Virus record (IMG/VR): IMGVR_UViG_3300032829_000029
Location: 1-30,471 of that record
Source: a virus
Direction: 5' to 3' (one strand)
DNA: 30,471 nt
The notes under the pieces are model-generated. The model worked only from the letters and a program-made list of their open reading frames with translations. It had not been told where the DNA came from and ran no database searches. Of this stretch, positions 28,826-30,471 are shown piece by piece. The position numbers were made by a program, and so were the translations under genes. The number at the start of each line of letters is the position of its first letter. The stretch's first letter is position 1.

Positions 28826-28861
28826 GAGACCGAAAGCCCCCGTAGGTGGTTCTCCGGGGGC
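28826..28861 (+). other. Hairpin upstream of tRNA-like gene
   Basis: A 7-bp stem GCCCCCG (28836-28842) with CGGGGGC (28855-28861). The loop segment GGTTCTC (28848-28854) directly precedes the 3' strand and could pair with GAGACC (28826-28831) with one bulge. This resembles the four pseudoknot leaders but has no U-run and no clear promoter. It may be a degenerate fifth copy. Confidence 0.4.
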
Positions 28862-28865
28862 GCAA

Positions 28866-28943
28866 GCGAGCGTGGTGGAATGGCATACACGTTATCCCTA
28901 GACGGGACGCAAACGCATGAGGGTTCGACTCCCTCCGCTCGCA
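28866..28943 (+). tRNA. tRNA-Leu-like gene with irregular anticodon arm
   Basis: A 78-nt cloverleaf: acceptor stem GCGAGCG/CGCTCGC (7 bp), discriminator A, D-arm GTGG...CAC typical of tRNA-Leu, and T-arm GAGGG-TTCGACT-CCCTC. The anticodon arm is poor. The standard register gives anticodon UAG (Leu) but with C at position 33 and only weak pairing. Shifting by one base gives a better stem and anticodon AGA with U33. The variable arm is short for tRNA-Leu and CCA is not encoded. It is either a decayed or unusual phage tRNA. The methyltransferase frame runs through it. Confidence 0.65.
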
Positions 28944-29761
28944 TAGGAAGTGAGGGAAGAATTAATAGAATCGAGCTTTTCAATGATCATTTTCAAAACT
29001 TTAAAAAATATGGTATCCCTAAAGCCCAACTCGTATTAACCGATATCCCTTATAATGTGGGGGTCAATGCTTACGGCTCGAATCCGATGTGGTATATAGA
29101 TGGCGATAACAAAAATGGCGAAAGTAAACTTGCCGGGAAGACATTCTTTGATACTGATGAAAGATTTAAGATTCCTGAATTCCTCGCATTTTGTACAAGG
29201 ATGTTAAAGCCGGAACCAAAGGAACGCGGCGAGGCCTCCTGTATGGTGGTGTTTTGTGCATTCGATCAGCAATGGATATTAATCGAAGAGGCGAAGCGGC
29301 ATGGTCTTAACAACTATATCAATCTTGTATTTCGAAAAGATTATTCGGCGCAAGTACTCAAGGCCAATATGCGTATAGTAGGGAATTGCGAATACGCTCT
29401 TGTTCTTTATCGAGAAAAACTTCCTAAATTTAGAAATAATGGTCGGATGGTTTTTAACTGCTTGGATATGCCAAGAGATAATAAAACGCCGAAAGTGCAT
29501 CCAACTCAAAAAAGCTTGCCATTAATAGAATTGTTAATCAGAATATTCACCGATGAAAATGACGTTGTTATTGATCCATGCGCCGGGAGTGGGGTCACAC
29601 TTCTTGCGGCGGCTAATCTTAATCGATTAGGATATGGATTTGAGATTAAAAAAAACTATTTCAAGGATGCTAACGGAAAAATATTATCTTGCGTTAATAA
29701 ATATCTCTTTATCGATGAAAATAAAGAAGATATTGAAATAATCCAAGGAGAATTGATATGA
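28880..29761 (+). CDS. DNA methyltransferase (beta class)
   Basis: Up to 293 residues. Motif IV is LVLTDIPYN (residues 51-59), and the AdoMet-binding motif I comes later as VVIDPCAGSGVTLLAAANLNRLGYGFEI (about 228-255), preceded by HPTQKSLPLIELLIR (motif X-like). This order (IV then I) marks a beta-class N6-adenine or N4-cytosine methyltransferase, which may protect phage DNA from restriction. The only standard in-frame start before motif IV is ATG 28880 inside the tRNA-like gene. The first conserved-looking residues are at about 29 (NRIELFNDHF). An ATT at 28961 after AGGAAGTGAGGGA is a possible non-canonical start. The true start is unresolved. Confidence 0.82.
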   Translation: MAYTLSLDGTQTHEGSTPSARIGSEGRINRIELFNDHFQNFKKYGIPKAQLVLTDIPYNVGVNAYGSNPMWYIDGDNKNGESKLAGKTFFDTDERFKIPEFLAFCTRMLKPEPKERGEASCMVVFCAFDQQWILIEEAKRHGLNNYINLVFRKDYSAQVLKANMRIVGNCEYALVLYREKLPKFRNNGRMVFNCLDMPRDNKTPKVHPTQKSLPLIELLIRIFTDENDVVIDPCAGSGVTLLAAANLNRLGYGFEIKKNYFKDANGKILSCVNKYLFIDENKEDIEIIQGELI

Positions 29762-29955
29762 CCATACATATGCCGAATTACGATTTACGCGATACGCCAA
29801 GGTTCCGAGATGCGTGGATAATCCGATACATTACCGGGCTTTATGGTTCGCGGTGCGATGAGTATTGTAAAATGAACCATGTGCGATTCAGAGCCGATAA
29901 TGACCGGTTCAACGAAGAGGAAAAAGTCGATTTATTCCATAAAAAATATTGTTGA
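29758..29955 (+). CDS. Small protein coupled to the methyltransferase
   Basis: A 65-residue protein (MTIHMPNYDLRDTPRFRDAWIIRYITGLYGSRCDEYCKMNHVRF...) starting with ATGA over the methyltransferase stop. It has CDEYC and a terminal KKYC. No family is recognised. Its stop codon is embedded in the -35 box of the next promoter. Confidence 0.55.
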   Translation: MTIHMPNYDLRDTPRFRDAWIIRYITGLYGSRCDEYCKMNHVRFRADNDRFNEEEKVDLFHKKYC

Positions 29956-29980
29956 CAATCTGTAGGCCGTATGCTATAGT
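29952..29980 (+). promoter_or_regulatory. Early promoter P3
   Basis: TTGACA (29952-29957), overlapping the stop of the preceding gene, a 17-nt spacer and TATAGT (29975-29980). Predicted start near 29987, just before the first pseudoknot segment. The best consensus match of the early promoters. Confidence 0.75.
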
Positions 29981-29994
29981 TTAAGGCGTTACGA

Positions 29995-30080
29995 CTGGAA
30001 GCGTGACGTATAGCCGATTGAATCGGTACGCTTTCCCTTCCGGGAGACTTCCAGGGCGTACCGATCGAGTCGGCTTTTTT
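29995..30080 (+). promoter_or_regulatory. Pseudoknot leader P3
   Basis: Pairings: CTGGAAG (29995-30001) with CTTCCAG (30048-30054). Outer stem AGCCGA (30012-30017) with TCGGCT (30070-30075). Inner stem TCGGTACGC (30023-30031) with GCGTACCGA (30056-30064). An apical hairpin TTTCCC-TTCC-GGGAGA (30032-30047) abuts the loop segment. Six T residues (30075-30080) precede a GGAGGTGA ribosome binding site. The layout is the same as leader P1 with different bases throughout. Confidence 0.8.
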
Positions 30081-30093
30081 GTTGGAGGTGATT

Positions 30094-30471
30094 ATGAACG
30101 AGGGGCGATTGATATACGAGGTTGAACTACGCGAAGCAAATCTGTTTGTAAAGCAGCATCATAGACATCATAAGCCGGTTCAAGGGCATAAATGGAGTCT
30201 CGGCCTTTACGAGAATCAAAAACTTGTTGGAGTGGCAATTTGTGGTCGGCCAGTCGCAAGGAATCTTGATGATGGAAAAACTATCGAAGTGACGCGACTC
30301 TGTACTGATGGTACTCGCAATGCATGTTCTCAGCTTTATGCAGCAAGTGCAAAGAGAGCGAAAAAAGTTGGATACAAAAAAATCATCACCTATATTTTAG
30401 AGAGCGAAACAGGAGCAAGCTTGAAAGCAAGCGGATGGGCTTTTGCCGGTATTTGTGGTGGTGGCTCATGG
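30094..30471 (+). CDS. XF1762-family protein, 5' part only
   Basis: A 126-codon open frame cut by the right edge, starting at ATG 30094 behind GGAGGTGATT. The sequence KQHHRHHKPVQGHKWSLGLY, VGVAICGRPVARNLDDGKTIEV, TRLCTDGTRNACSQLY, and KIITYILESETGASLKASGW is the conserved pattern of the XF1762 family, which is common in phages and mobile elements and resembles a GNAT acyltransferase fold. The substrate is unknown. It is expressed from its own promoter and pseudoknot leader. Confidence 0.85.
   Translation, partial: MNEGRLIYEVELREANLFVKQHHRHHKPVQGHKWSLGLYENQKLVGVAICGRPVARNLDDGKTIEVTRLCTDGTRNACSQLYAASAKRAKKVGYKKIITYILESETGASLKASGWAFAGICGGGSW

Noticed and set aside
28594-28983. Minus-strand ORF across the tRNA-like gene
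   Set aside because: The tRNA cloverleaf and plus-strand genes explain this region; the translation has no protein-like character.

Overview
This window is part of the genome of a tailed phage or prophage with a contractile tail (myovirus morphology). The identification rests on a complete head-to-tail module in canonical order on the minus strand: small terminase, large terminase, portal, MuF-like minor head protein, HK97-type protease, scaffold candidate, major capsid protein, connector and neck proteins, tail sheath, tail tube, tail assembly chaperone, tape measure, baseplate hub and baseplate spike. The host cannot be named from the sequence. Promoters are sigma70-like (TTGACA-17-TATAAT type) and most genes have strong GGAGG-type ribosome binding sites, which argues against a Bacteroidetes host. 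No integrase, lysis cassette or attachment site is visible, and both ends are cut inside genes.

Layout. Positions 1-24923 (minus strand) form one long late operon of tightly packed genes, mostly with ATGA, GTGA or TAATG overlaps. It starts at a promoter near 25040. Its first genes are small accessory genes, including a Tad2/DUF2829 anti-Thoeris-like protein. Packaging, head, connector, sheath/tube and baseplate genes follow. Two HNH endonuclease genes interrupt it: one lies inside a group I intron just upstream of the tail tube gene, and one is free-standing in a small head-module gene whose first codons are present twice. The tail assembly chaperone carries a textbook -1 slippery heptamer (T TTT TTC) and a 77-codon overlapping extension. 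A second, unexplained frame break splits a neck gene. Positions 24924-25372 are a divergent control region with three 18-bp direct repeats over the late promoter. Positions 25373-30471 (plus strand) are the early side: a winged-helix-like small protein, a CHC2/Toprim primase fused to an SF3/D5-type helicase, small zinc-ribbon and ribbon-helix-helix proteins, an aberrant tRNA-Leu-like gene, a beta-class DNA methyltransferase and an XF1762-family protein.

The most unusual observation is an RNA module that occurs four times: once upstream of the late operon (minus strand) and three times upstream of early operons (plus strand). Each copy is a promoter, followed within about 30 nt by a leader in which an outer terminator-like stem encloses an inner stem. 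A loop segment directly 5' of the inner stem's 3' strand is complementary (7-9 bp) to a segment at the very 5' end of the transcript, so each leader can form a pseudoknot. Each ends in a U-run a few bases before the ribosome binding site of the next gene. The primary sequences are almost entirely different but the pairing plan is the same, which is the pattern of a conserved RNA structure. It could be a phage-wide attenuator or antiterminator (functionally like the put sites of phage HK022), or a family of small RNAs. I know of no described element with this architecture, but I could not search for one.
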